A program made the position numbers and the translations under genes. From Sphingobium yanoikuyae (GTDB lineage: Bacteria; Pseudomonadota; Alphaproteobacteria; Sphingomonadales; Sphingomonadaceae): a DNA stretch of 64,000 nt. The notes beneath the pieces were generated by a model. The model searched no databases, was not told the origin of the DNA, and saw only the letters and a program-made list of their open reading frames with translations. Shown one piece after another: positions 10,353 through 19,215 of the stretch; position 1 is the stretch's first letter, and the number at the start of each line of letters is the position of its first letter. The stretch is taken from positions 1,116,001 to 1,180,000 of the forward strand of contig NZ_CP139979.1 of assembly GCF_034424525.1 (NCBI RefSeq). Direction: 5' to 3'.

Positions 10353-10829
10353 TTAGAAAGCTGGTTCGGTTCCATCTCCAAGATGTAACTGCCCATCTCG
10401 CACGCTGAACCAACGGGCATCGCCATCGCGTCTATCCACTATATGCCACTGTGGCTGGCCATCCGTTGTAGAAAATGTAAGGAAGCGGAACCCTTCAACC
10501 GTGGTCAGGACGACCTCGGGAAGATAGCCGAGCGCTTCGCACCGCTCAACTCGCGCATCTCGTAGGCAGGATAGCGCAGGTTCCCAGAGATCATCGTCGC
10601 TCCAACTGCCACAGACAATTGCGTGCGTATTTTCGATACGCCAACTCCATTCGACCCCCAGTGATACTTCACCCTCGGGATGCCCGACTGATCCATCCCT
10701 ATTCAAGCGAGGGGTGAGTTCCCCGATTTCGATGAAGATCGCCGATCCGTAGCCGCGCCATATATAACTGATCGGTTGGCCGACCAATGAAAGAGCGAGT
10801 GCTTCAAATGCTTGTTTAGCTGGCATCAT
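10353..10829 (-). CDS. hypothetical protein (158 aa), orphan
   Basis: I do not recognise this 158-residue protein. It is soluble and has no signal peptide or membrane segment. It is rich in Trp and Asp/Glu in its middle and end (SWRIENTHAIVCGSWSDDDLWE; WHIVDRRDGDARWFSVRDG). Base composition and codon use are visibly less GC-rich than the flanking core genes. It lies alone between two repeat-rich gaps. This pattern suggests an acquired gene. Its small acidic make-up would fit an immunity-type protein, but that is speculation. Confidence 0.6.
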   Translation of the reverse strand: MMPAKQAFEALALSLVGQPISYIWRGYGSAIFIEIGELTPRLNRDGSVGHPEGEVSLGVEWSWRIENTHAIVCGSWSDDDLWEPALSCLRDARVERCEALGYLPEVVLTTVEGFRFLTFSTTDGQPQWHIVDRRDGDARWFSVRDGQLHLGDGTEPAF

Positions 10830-11482
10830 AGAAACCTAGCGCGAGCGTCCGCTATCTGGAAGACCAATGCACTAGATCAATGACATCAAATGGTCGCTTC
10901 GAGACCATCCTCCCCTGCAAGGGGGGGATTTTACAGCAGCGATTGGTCGCTAGGCGTCATCCTCAATCCCGTCATGCCGGGCTTGACCCGGCATCCCGCT
11001 TTTCTTGCTTTGCGAGCGCGAGCCGACCAAGGCCGCACACCCTCTGTCCTATTCGGCCCGTTCATGATCTACTCCGGCCATGAACAGCCGTCCCCCTCAC
11101 GCAAACATGTCCGGAATTGTCGCGCCGCTGTCGCGTCGCGGGCGCGTGACAGGTGCAAAAGGCCCTAAATCGCCCGACGACACTGTGAACTTCGGACCGA
11201 AATAAACTGTCGCGTCATCAGCCCGGCTGGTCGACCCTTGAGGCAGCAAATTCGCGCTGTCCTACACCGCGCGCCTCCGCCATAATGCGGACGGCTCTTT
11301 GACCTGTCGGATATGCCCGTGCGCCGCAGAGGCCAGCCCTAGGGGCGATCGACATTCAGATGATGACGTGACGAAAATGGTGGTTTTCCGTGACCCGGAG
11401 CGCAGCGTACTTAAAGTACGTGAGCACCGGAAGCGCGGGAAACCGCCATTTGCAGGCCGTCAGGGCTGGATGTCGATCGCCC
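10830..11482. other. 650-bp gene-poor, repeat-rich gap
   Basis: No credible gene is visible here; short ORFs overlap repeats and lack ribosome binding sites. At 10974-10994 a hairpin ATGCCGGG/CCCGGCAT is followed by CCCGCTTTT. The right part contains the palindromic element starting at 11340. The stretch 11000-11330 shows no structure that I can interpret. Confidence 0.6.
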
Positions 11483-11485
11483 CTA
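11340..11485. repeat. 146-bp nested palindrome
   Basis: The outer arms 11340-11355 and 11470-11485 are a perfect 16-bp inverted repeat. Inside, the region around 11374-11398 and its imperfect complement ending near 11452 form a second stem, and CGTACTT/AAGTACG at the centre forms a third. The right outer arm contains the stop codon of the VWA gene. It looks like a miniature inverted-repeat element inserted at the gene end. Confidence 0.75.
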
Positions 11486-12658
11486 CCGCTTGCGCGTCAG
11501 CTCCCGCATAGCCTCATCCAGCCCCTCCAAGGTCAGCGGATACATGCGCTCATTCATCAAGTCGCGGATGATGCGGGTCGATTGGCTATAGCCCCAATGT
11601 TCCGCCGGCGCGGGGTTCAGCCACACGGTCGCGGGATAGGTGTGTGCAACGCGCTGCAGCCAGACGGCACCGGCTTCCTCGTTCATATGCTCCACCGACC
11701 CGCCGGGATGGCTGATCTCATAGGGGCTCATCGCCGCGTCGCCGACGAAGATCACCTTATAATCGTGGCCATATTTGTGCAGCACGTCCCAGGTCGGGGT
11801 GCGCTCGGCAAAGCGGCGGCGATTATCCTTCCATACGCCTTCATAGAGGCAGTTATGGAAGTAGAAGAATTCCATATTCTTGAATTCGCTGGTCGCGGCC
11901 GAAAACAGCTCCTCGCACAGCTTGATATGCGGGTCCATTGATCCGCCCACGTCCAGGAACAGCAGCAGCTTGACCGCATTGTGCCGCTCGGGCCGCATCC
12001 GGATGTCGAGCCAGCCCTGACGCGCGGTACCGCGGATCGTGGCGTCCAGATCCAGTTCGTCGGCCGCGCCCTCCCGCGCAAAACGCCGCAGCCGCCTCAG
12101 CGCCACCTTGATATTGCGGGTGCCGATCTCGCGATTGCTGTCCAGATTGGCGAATTCGCGCTTTTCCCACACCTTGATCGCGCGCTTGTGCCGACTTTCC
12201 CCGCCGATCCGCACGCCCTCGGGATTATAGCCGCCATGGCCGAAGGGGGATGTGCCGCCGGTGCCGATCCACTTGCTGCCGCCCTGGTGGCGTTCCTTCT
12301 GCTCCTCCAGCCGCTCCTTCAGCGTCTTCATGATCTCGTCCCAGTCGCCCAGCGACTTGATCTTCTCCATCTCCTCGGGGCTGAGGAACTTCTCCGCGAC
12401 CAGGCGCAGCCATTCCTCGGGTATCTCCGCCTCGACCCCATCCTGGCCCAGCAGGCCCTTGAACACCTTGGCAAACACCTGATCGAACCGGTCGATCAGC
12501 CCTTCATCCTTCACATAGGTGGCGCGGGCGAGATAATAGAAATCCTCGGGCCGCCGCTCGATCACGTCGCGGTCCAGCGCTTCGAGGAGCAGCAGATGCT
12601 CCTTGATGCTGGCGGGGATGCCGGCGGCGCGTAGCGCGTAGAGGAAATTGAGCATCAT
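11483..12658 (-). CDS. VWA domain-containing CoxE-like protein
   Basis: This is a 391-residue CoxE-family protein with a von Willebrand A domain in its second half. The metal-ion site is DVGGSMD at residues 236-242, where the classical DxSxS has Gly in the third position. CoxE/VWA proteins normally work with a MoxR-type AAA+ ATPase as a chaperone pair for enzyme or metal-centre maturation. The likely partner is at 17367-18212, here separated by other genes. The stop codon lies within the right arm of a palindromic element. Confidence 0.85.
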   Translation of the reverse strand: MMLNFLYALRAAGIPASIKEHLLLLEALDRDVIERRPEDFYYLARATYVKDEGLIDRFDQVFAKVFKGLLGQDGVEAEIPEEWLRLVAEKFLSPEEMEKIKSLGDWDEIMKTLKERLEEQKERHQGGSKWIGTGGTSPFGHGGYNPEGVRIGGESRHKRAIKVWEKREFANLDSNREIGTRNIKVALRRLRRFAREGAADELDLDATIRGTARQGWLDIRMRPERHNAVKLLLFLDVGGSMDPHIKLCEELFSAATSEFKNMEFFYFHNCLYEGVWKDNRRRFAERTPTWDVLHKYGHDYKVIFVGDAAMSPYEISHPGGSVEHMNEEAGAVWLQRVAHTYPATVWLNPAPAEHWGYSQSTRIIRDLMNERMYPLTLEGLDEAMRELTRKR

Positions 12659-12789
12659 GGTGCCGATCTTGTCGGCTAGCGCGCCGGGCGATGCAAGCGC
12701 CGGGCGGATCGCATTGGCGAAATATTAAGTGTTGCGCCGCACGGTAAACAGTTCAGTATTCATTGTGACAGTTAAGTTGCGGGGGCGGC

Positions 12790-14169
12790 TTGGAAAACGG
12801 AGAATTGTTGGCTGACCTGGGGGAACGGTCGGGCGACATAGCATTGCAATGCAGCGAGACCGCTGGATTTCTGGGCGAGGTGAACCGCCGGATCCAGGGC
12901 GATTCGGCGCGCCTGTCGGACCTGCAGGCGAACATGCAGACGCTGACCGCAAGCCAGAATGAGAGCGTGGCGGCCGCCCAGGAACTGAGCCTCACCGCCG
13001 GGCGCGCCGGGCGCATCATTGCCGAGGGGCATGATGTCATCACCCTGTCGCTGGGCGAGGTGGCGGGGCTGGTCGAACATGTCACCGGCCTTGAAGGCCA
13101 TCTGCGCCAGTTCCTACAGGTGATCGAGGCGGTCGGCGGCATTTCCGACCAGCTCGGCACGATCGCCCGCCAGACTCGCCTGCTGGGTGTCAACGCCGCG
13201 ATCGAGGCAGCGCGCGGCGGCGAGGCAACGATGGGCTTTGCCGTGGTGGCGGAGGAAATCCGGCGGCTTGCCGAGCAGGCGGCCGAATCCTCGGCCTCGG
13301 TCGGCAGCAAGCTTGGCCAGCTCGACCGCGATGCCCGGCATCTGATCGGCGGGGTGGAGGCGAATATCCAGCGCGGCCGCGACGTCGGCACCCATATCGA
13401 CCAGCTGCGTTTGTCGCTGGCCGAAATCGCCTCGCTGGTGACCCAGTTCGGCGAGCGCTCCAGTGCGATCGTCGCCTGCACCGACGAGGCGGACGCCCAT
13501 GTCGCGGCGCTGGATCAGGGGCTGGCACTGTTCGGCCGCTCCTCGACCGAGAGCGCGGGGCGTGTCGACATGGCCCGCGACAAGATCGAGACGCTGGAGA
13601 GCCTGGCCAACGACATGCTCAACACAGCGGCGCAGAGCAGGCTGCGCACCCGCAACAGCCATTATATCGCGCTGGCCGAGGATGGCGCGGCGGAGGTCGC
13701 GGCGCTGATCGAGGATGCACTGGCCCGCGGCGAACTGTCGCAACAGGCGCTGTTCGATCGCAGCCATCGACCGATCGCGGGATCTGAACCGACCCAATAT
13801 CAGACCGGTTTCACCGCCTATGCCGATCTGCGGGTGCGGCCGTTGCTCGACCGCCATACCGCGAAGGACGCGACCATCATCGGCTGCTGCCTGATCGACA
13901 TGGACGGCTATCTGCCCACCCATATCAGCGCGCGCAGCCAGCCGCAGCGCATCGGCGATCCGCGCTGGAACATGGAACATGCCCGCAACCGGCAAATCTT
14001 CATGGACGCCCAGACCCGCCGCGCGCTCGACGGCGACGATGATTTCTACCTCTTCACCTATCGCCAGAATCTGGGGGAGGGGCGCTACCGGGCACTGCGC
14101 AGCGTGTTCGTGCCGCTGCGCTTCGCCGGCCGCCGCTGGGGCCTGTATGAGGTCGGCTATCTGATCTGA
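12790..14169 (+). CDS. soluble methyl-accepting chemotaxis-type protein
   Basis: The 459-residue protein has no membrane segment. An MCP signalling domain comes first (residues about 60-200, with the hairpin-tip-like NAAIEAARGGEATMGFAVVA and EEIRRLAEQA). A C-terminal module follows with ARNRQIF and GRYRALRSVFVPLRFAGRRWG, seen at the C-terminus of many alphaproteobacterial chemoreceptors. It is therefore a cytoplasmic receptor or adaptor. No other chemotaxis gene is nearby. The only start giving the full domain is TTG at 12790, preceded by GGGGGCGG; the in-frame stop is 8 codons upstream. The 3' end overlaps the convergent DUF817 gene by 13 bp. Confidence 0.85.
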   Translation: MENGELLADLGERSGDIALQCSETAGFLGEVNRRIQGDSARLSDLQANMQTLTASQNESVAAAQELSLTAGRAGRIIAEGHDVITLSLGEVAGLVEHVTGLEGHLRQFLQVIEAVGGISDQLGTIARQTRLLGVNAAIEAARGGEATMGFAVVAEEIRRLAEQAAESSASVGSKLGQLDRDARHLIGGVEANIQRGRDVGTHIDQLRLSLAEIASLVTQFGERSSAIVACTDEADAHVAALDQGLALFGRSSTESAGRVDMARDKIETLESLANDMLNTAAQSRLRTRNSHYIALAEDGAAEVAALIEDALARGELSQQALFDRSHRPIAGSEPTQYQTGFTAYADLRVRPLLDRHTAKDATIIGCCLIDMDGYLPTHISARSQPQRIGDPRWNMEHARNRQIFMDAQTRRALDGDDDFYLFTYRQNLGEGRYRALRSVFVPLRFAGRRWGLYEVGYLI

Positions 14170-15011
14170 TCGACGCGCCTTATGCCATGGATCAGCGAGA
14201 CCAGCACGAAGGAGATGATCATCAGCAGATACCAGGCGCCCAGCTTCATCAGGCTGACCATCTCCCAACCATGGCGCTGGCTGGGGTAGGTCCAGGCATT
14301 GGCGAAGGTGCCGATATTCTCCGCCAGCCAAATGAACAGCGCGACCAGGAAGAAGCCGAGCAGCAATGGCATCCGTCGTGGCTCGCGCCAGGGCGTGAAC
14401 CAGATCCAGCTGCGCCCGAACAGCAGAATGGCGGCAGCGAACAGGGCGATCCGCACATCGGGCAGCCAGTGATGGGCGAAGAAATTGACATAGATGGCGC
14501 TCGCCAGCAGCACCGTCGTCCACGCCGGTGGATAGCGGCTGAACCCGAAGTCGAAGATGCGCCAGACCCGCGCAATATAGCTGCCGACGGCCGCATACAT
14601 GAAGCCGGAAAAGAGCGGCACGGGGCCGATATGGAGCAGGCTGGCCTCCGGATAGACCCAGCTTCCCGCATGGGTCTTGAACAATTCCATGATCGTGCCG
14701 ATCAGGTGGAAGGCACAGATCACTAGTGCCTCACGCGGACTTTCCAGCCGCAGGGCCAGCATCGCGATCTGGATCGCGATCGCCGACAGGGTCAGGAAAT
14801 CATAGCGATGCAGCGGCGCGCCGGCGGGATAGAAAAGATGGGTCGCGAGCAGCAGGGCCAGCATCAGTCCGCCGAACAGGCAGGCCCAGCCCTGTTTGAA
14901 GCCGAACAGCAGGAACTCATAGGCCCAGGCGCGCGGCCCCGCCGCGACGCGGACCGATTCCAGATGGGCGCGTATCCGCGCAAAGCGGGTCGCGCCCGTG
15001 GGGTCGTTCAT
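14157..15011 (-). CDS. DUF817 family membrane protein
   Basis: This is a 284-residue integral membrane protein of the DUF817 family with about nine hydrophobic segments. Conserved features include the KTHAGSWVYPE segment, HIGPVPLFSGFMYAAVGSY and FAHHWLPDVR. The function is unknown. The start at 15011 (MNDPTGATRF) is preferred over upstream codons because the N-terminus is then short and polar before the first helix. It is convergent and overlapping with the chemoreceptor gene. Confidence 0.85.
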   Translation of the reverse strand: MNDPTGATRFARIRAHLESVRVAAGPRAWAYEFLLFGFKQGWACLFGGLMLALLLATHLFYPAGAPLHRYDFLTLSAIAIQIAMLALRLESPREALVICAFHLIGTIMELFKTHAGSWVYPEASLLHIGPVPLFSGFMYAAVGSYIARVWRIFDFGFSRYPPAWTTVLLASAIYVNFFAHHWLPDVRIALFAAAILLFGRSWIWFTPWREPRRMPLLLGFFLVALFIWLAENIGTFANAWTYPSQRHGWEMVSLMKLGAWYLLMIISFVLVSLIHGIRRVDQIR

Positions 15012-15132
15012 GTCCCGATGTCTAGCGCGCCATGGCCCGGACGCCAATCATTCCGGCCCCGACGAAAGGGCTTTGCAGCGCGCGCATGATCGTTAAGCTG
15101 ACGGAACGACAAAAAATGAGGAGAGGCTGCCG

Positions 15133-16009
15133 ATGGCGGGACGGCGATGGACGCGGGGTGCGGCTTTGGCGCTGCTCGGCGCGTCGGGCGCGGCGCTGGG
15201 GACCGATACGCCCCAGCAGGCCGAGGACGAGATCATCGTGATCGCCGCCCGGATGAAGATCATCAACATCGAATATGCGCTTCGTGGCCCCTGGCTCAAG
15301 GCCTGTAATCTCGACGGGACGACCGGCACGCCGGCCGCCGACCGCCGACCGGGCGATCTGCATATTATTGCAGCAATGCCTGCTCGACGGGAAGACAAGG
15401 CGCGAAGAGGCCAAGCAATGCGTCAATGCCCGGATCGATGATCTCGCCAGTCATCGTGGAACATTGCCGGCGCTGGTGAGCGAAGCCGCGCTTGAAACCT
15501 CCGCTGCCGGACAGGATGCGCAAGCGGACGAAGGCGGAAAATCCGACGCGATCATCGTCACCGGCGCGCGCCATGTCATCAATCCTGGCCTGTGGCGCTT
15601 TACCGAGATCGGCACCTATGTGAGCAGCATGTCCGGACATCATCCTCCCGGCACCCGCCAGTGGGAGGCGTGCATCCCCGATCGCCGCGATGACCTGGCG
15701 ATCCGCTATGCCGTGGAGGGCCCGCCCCTGCCGGCTGGAACCGGTGGCCCGCATGGATGCCGCCAATGGCGGGTCACTGTGTCAGGGCGCAAATTCGAGG
15801 GGCGACTATATTGCGGCCGTGCGCATGGCGGCTTTTCCTATGGCAGGATGAACGGAACGGTCACCGGCGATGCGCTGGAGGCATCTGCCGAACACAAGAC
15901 TGTTGGCGGACGCGGGCCGCGCGGGAAGGGACCCGAGAAGCCGCGCTTCTTCGGGAGCCTGAAGACCGAATTGTCGGGGGAGCGCGTCGGCGTGTGCCCC
16001 GGTCGCTGA
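15133..16009 (+). pseudogene. secreted hypothetical protein, frameshifted by 7-bp duplication
   Basis: Reading starts at ATG 15133 after a good GAGGAGAGG site and encodes a signal peptide (MAGRRWTRGAALALLGASGA), then DEIIVIAARMKIINIEYALRG. The frame breaks at 15337-15350, where GCCGACC is present twice in tandem. Removing one copy joins the N-terminal frame to a downstream frame reading AADRAICILLQQCLLDG and continuing to 16009. The C-terminal part begins with DAIIVTGARHVINPGLWRF, followed by spaced cysteines, resembling DUF3617-type secreted proteins. In this assembly the gene is broken; a real mutation, slippage-based switching or an assembly error are all possible. Confidence 0.75.
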
Positions 16010-16021
16010 TCGGAAGCGAAA

Positions 16022-16057
16022 GGGCGCTCCGGATAATGTCCGGAGCGCCCAGCATTT
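16022..16057. terminator. bidirectional terminator
   Basis: A perfect 12-bp stem GGGCGCTCCGGA / TCCGGAGCGCCC (16022-16033 and 16039-16050) with a 5-nt loop lies between two convergent genes. It is followed by AGCATTTTCT on the plus strand. It can serve both the pseudogene and the minus-strand gene ending at 16070. Confidence 0.75.
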
Positions 16058-16069
16058 TCTAAAACCGCC

Positions 16070-17116
16070 TCAGTTGGGCTTGCGCGCGCCCTGGCTGATC
16101 GTAACCTCGCCATTGGCGGCATAGAGTGCCGTGGCTTCGGCTTGGGCGGTCTGGGGATCCTTGCCGTCCAGGATCGCGGCGATCTGGCGGCCGCTGGGCA
16201 CCTTGTCATAGACGCCGTAAAGATCGGTCTGGCCGACCATATGGATCGACAGTTGATAGCCAAGGTCGCGGGTGGCGGGATCGAAGGCGAGGACGGTGCC
16301 GCTATCGTCGACCGGCACGATGATCGCGCCACCGCTGCGCCCCGTCTGCTGCAGCATGTCATAGCTGCCCTGCGCGGTCTGGACGGTGCCGCGAATGCAC
16401 AGATTATCCTTGCCCTCGCGCGGGATGCGGACTTCCTGCGGCACGGGCTGGCCGGCGGTGCCGCTGGGCACGGCCTTGGTCAGGCGGGCGTCGCCGCCAT
16501 CGCCGGTCGGGCAGGCGCCGAAGCTGGCGGGGCCGGTCGCGTGAAGGCTTGTCGTATCGTCGAATTTTAGGCCGGCCAGCATGCCGTCCAATCCGGCCAG
16601 CACTTCGGCGCGGCGTTCGGTCGGCCCGGTGACGCGCAGCTTCACCATCCAGCGTCCGGCATGGGCGAAGGCGGCGGCCGTCGTCAGCGCGCCATCGGCG
16701 GCATCGTCATAGACGGCGCGGATCGCCGTGCCCGCGCGGCCGCCGGCGGCGACGCTGTCATAGGCGGTGCGATGGGTCTTGCCGCCGAACCGCTCCATAA
16801 CCGCCTTGTCGGTCATGTAAGCGGCGAGTGAAGCGTCGGCATAGGCGGGCAGATAGACATAGAGGGTCGCCTGGATGGCGCCATCCTGCGAAATATATTG
16901 GGCATAATTGTCGATGCCCTTGCCGCCGTTCGATACTTCGCCGCTCTTGGTCAGCGACAGGCTGCCGACCGTCTGCGGCAGGCTGATGCCGGCGGCGGTG
17001 GCACGTATGGCAGTATCACTGGGCGTCCATGCCTCGATATCGTCCGCCGCCTGCGCCAGCGAGGGCAGAGCCAGGCAGAGGGCCATCGAACATAGGAACA
17101 ACGCACGTCGGGGCAT
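16070..17116 (-). CDS. secreted hypothetical protein (about 348 aa)
   Basis: An Ala-rich signal peptide with ALPSLAQA before the cleavage site marks export to the periplasm. The mature part contains an N-terminal domain with DAIQATLYVYLPAYADAS and a C-terminal domain with one cysteine-containing motif each (SFGACPTGDGG; NLCIRGTVQTAQGSYDM). I do not recognise a family. ATG 17116 is chosen because GAGAGAGG then lies 6 nt upstream; ATG 17122 would touch that site. It is convergent with the broken gene at 15133. Confidence 0.75.
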   Translation of the reverse strand: MPRRALFLCSMALCLALPSLAQAADDIEAWTPSDTAIRATAAGISLPQTVGSLSLTKSGEVSNGGKGIDNYAQYISQDGAIQATLYVYLPAYADASLAAYMTDKAVMERFGGKTHRTAYDSVAAGGRAGTAIRAVYDDAADGALTTAAAFAHAGRWMVKLRVTGPTERRAEVLAGLDGMLAGLKFDDTTSLHATGPASFGACPTGDGGDARLTKAVPSGTAGQPVPQEVRIPREGKDNLCIRGTVQTAQGSYDMLQQTGRSGGAIIVPVDDSGTVLAFDPATRDLGYQLSIHMVGQTDLYGVYDKVPSGRQIAAILDGKDPQTAQAEATALYAANGEVTISQGARKPN

Positions 17117-17366
17117 TGGCATCCTCTCTCTCGATCCAGACCGTCTTGGCGCGGCCTTGAATGACAGAGGATCAGAAAATCACGGATTCCGCAGGGGCGC
17201 AAGCCGCCTTCACGCTGCCGGTGCTATTTGCCCCGGAAATTGCGACAATTGCGGGCCGTGACAGGCCCATTGCTGTGCAGCATCGGTCCGGATGACGCCT
17301 TCGGCCACGATCAGGCCGGGTTCGCCCAATGTCAGGATCGCGATTCGGCCAGGTTGGACGGCGGCC

Positions 17367-18212
<846 letters not shown>

Positions 18213-18311
18213 GGCTCTCTTCCGCTCCATCATTGCTGGAGGACCGGACTAGGCAAAGCGGGATTGGGGCGCAACGCGTTTGTGCGTTGCGGCAAGCGGT
18301 GGGGCGATGGA

Positions 18312-18995
18312 TCAGGCCGGCTGTTGCCGGCGGATGGCGGCGCGCGCCTCCAGCACATCCCACAGGCCACGATGCTGCGCCAGGAGTTGGCGCATGCCGA
18401 ACTGGATCGCGCGATCAACGGCCGGATCGCCACCAATGGCGCGCGCCACGTCCAGCGTTGCTCGATGATCGGGCAAAGAGCAGGGAACCGGTTCGATGCC
18501 CGCACGAAGCGCGGCAATGTCCAGCAGCTTGCGCACGGCGCGCCAGTCCAGCACCAACGCGATCGCTGCGCCCATGGCGCAACCGCGCCGGTCGGACTGG
18601 GCCAGCATGTCGAGCGCATGGCGCTGCTGACTGACGATGGTTTCGCAACTGCTCTGGCCCGCCGTGCTGGGGGCGGGGCCTGCGGCCACGGTGACCTGGG
18701 TCAGATAGGCGCGCTCCCGCGCAAAGGCGTCGGCGGCCTCGATCAGCCAGCGGCGCGCGGCATTGTCGACCGAGCGGGTGGCGGCATGGTCGATCACGCC
18801 GGGATGGCGACCATGGAGCAGGCAGAGATAATAGGCGGCATCGGCAAGGTCGGGCAGGCCAAGGCCATCGCGCGAGCGGGCATCCTGGCTCGCCTGGGCC
18901 AGATAGCTGTGGCTATAGCTGCCATCGGCCCGAACCAGCATGTCCAGGATTTGCGCAATATCGTCGCCCCGGCGCAGCGCCGTCACTTCGCTCAT
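18312..18995 (-). CDS. conserved hypothetical protein (227 aa)
   Basis: This is a soluble, Ala-rich, mostly helical 227-residue protein with no signal peptide. A central segment DLADAAYYLCLLHGRHPGVI and the later LLDIAALRAGIEPVPCSLPD are distinctive, but I cannot name a family with confidence. It lies upstream of the MoxR gene on the same strand with a 99-bp gap, so it may be co-transcribed. Confidence 0.65.
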   Translation of the reverse strand: MSEVTALRRGDDIAQILDMLVRADGSYSHSYLAQASQDARSRDGLGLPDLADAAYYLCLLHGRHPGVIDHAATRSVDNAARRWLIEAADAFARERAYLTQVTVAAGPAPSTAGQSSCETIVSQQRHALDMLAQSDRRGCAMGAAIALVLDWRAVRKLLDIAALRAGIEPVPCSLPDHRATLDVARAIGGDPAVDRAIQFGMRQLLAQHRGLWDVLEARAAIRRQQPA

Positions 18996-19157
18996 AGAAA
19001 TTTCCCTGTGGCAACGGCGTAAGGGGCGCCGCTGGGCACAATCTAGGGCAAGGTGCGTAAACGCCGGGTTAAACTTGTCGCTTCGGCTGGTCGCAAATGT
19101 GGCACCAATGGTCTAGGCCGTTATGGTTAACAAATGATGCTATCGTCTTGAAAAACA

Positions 19158-19191
19158 AAAGGCCCGGCTGGAATGTCCGGCCGGGCCCTTG
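19158..19191 (-). terminator. rpoD terminator
   Basis: The stem GGCCCGGC (19161-19168) and GCCGGGCC (19180-19187) lies 25 bp past the rpoD stop. On the minus strand it is followed by CTTTTGTTTTT (19150-19160), giving a convincing intrinsic terminator. Confidence 0.85.
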
Positions 19192-19215
19192 TTTGAAGCG
19201 ATAATCTGACCGGAT

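Noticed and set aside
11299..11511. Short plus-strand ORFs in the gap before the VWA gene
   Set aside because: They lie within palindromic repeat sequence and lack start signals.
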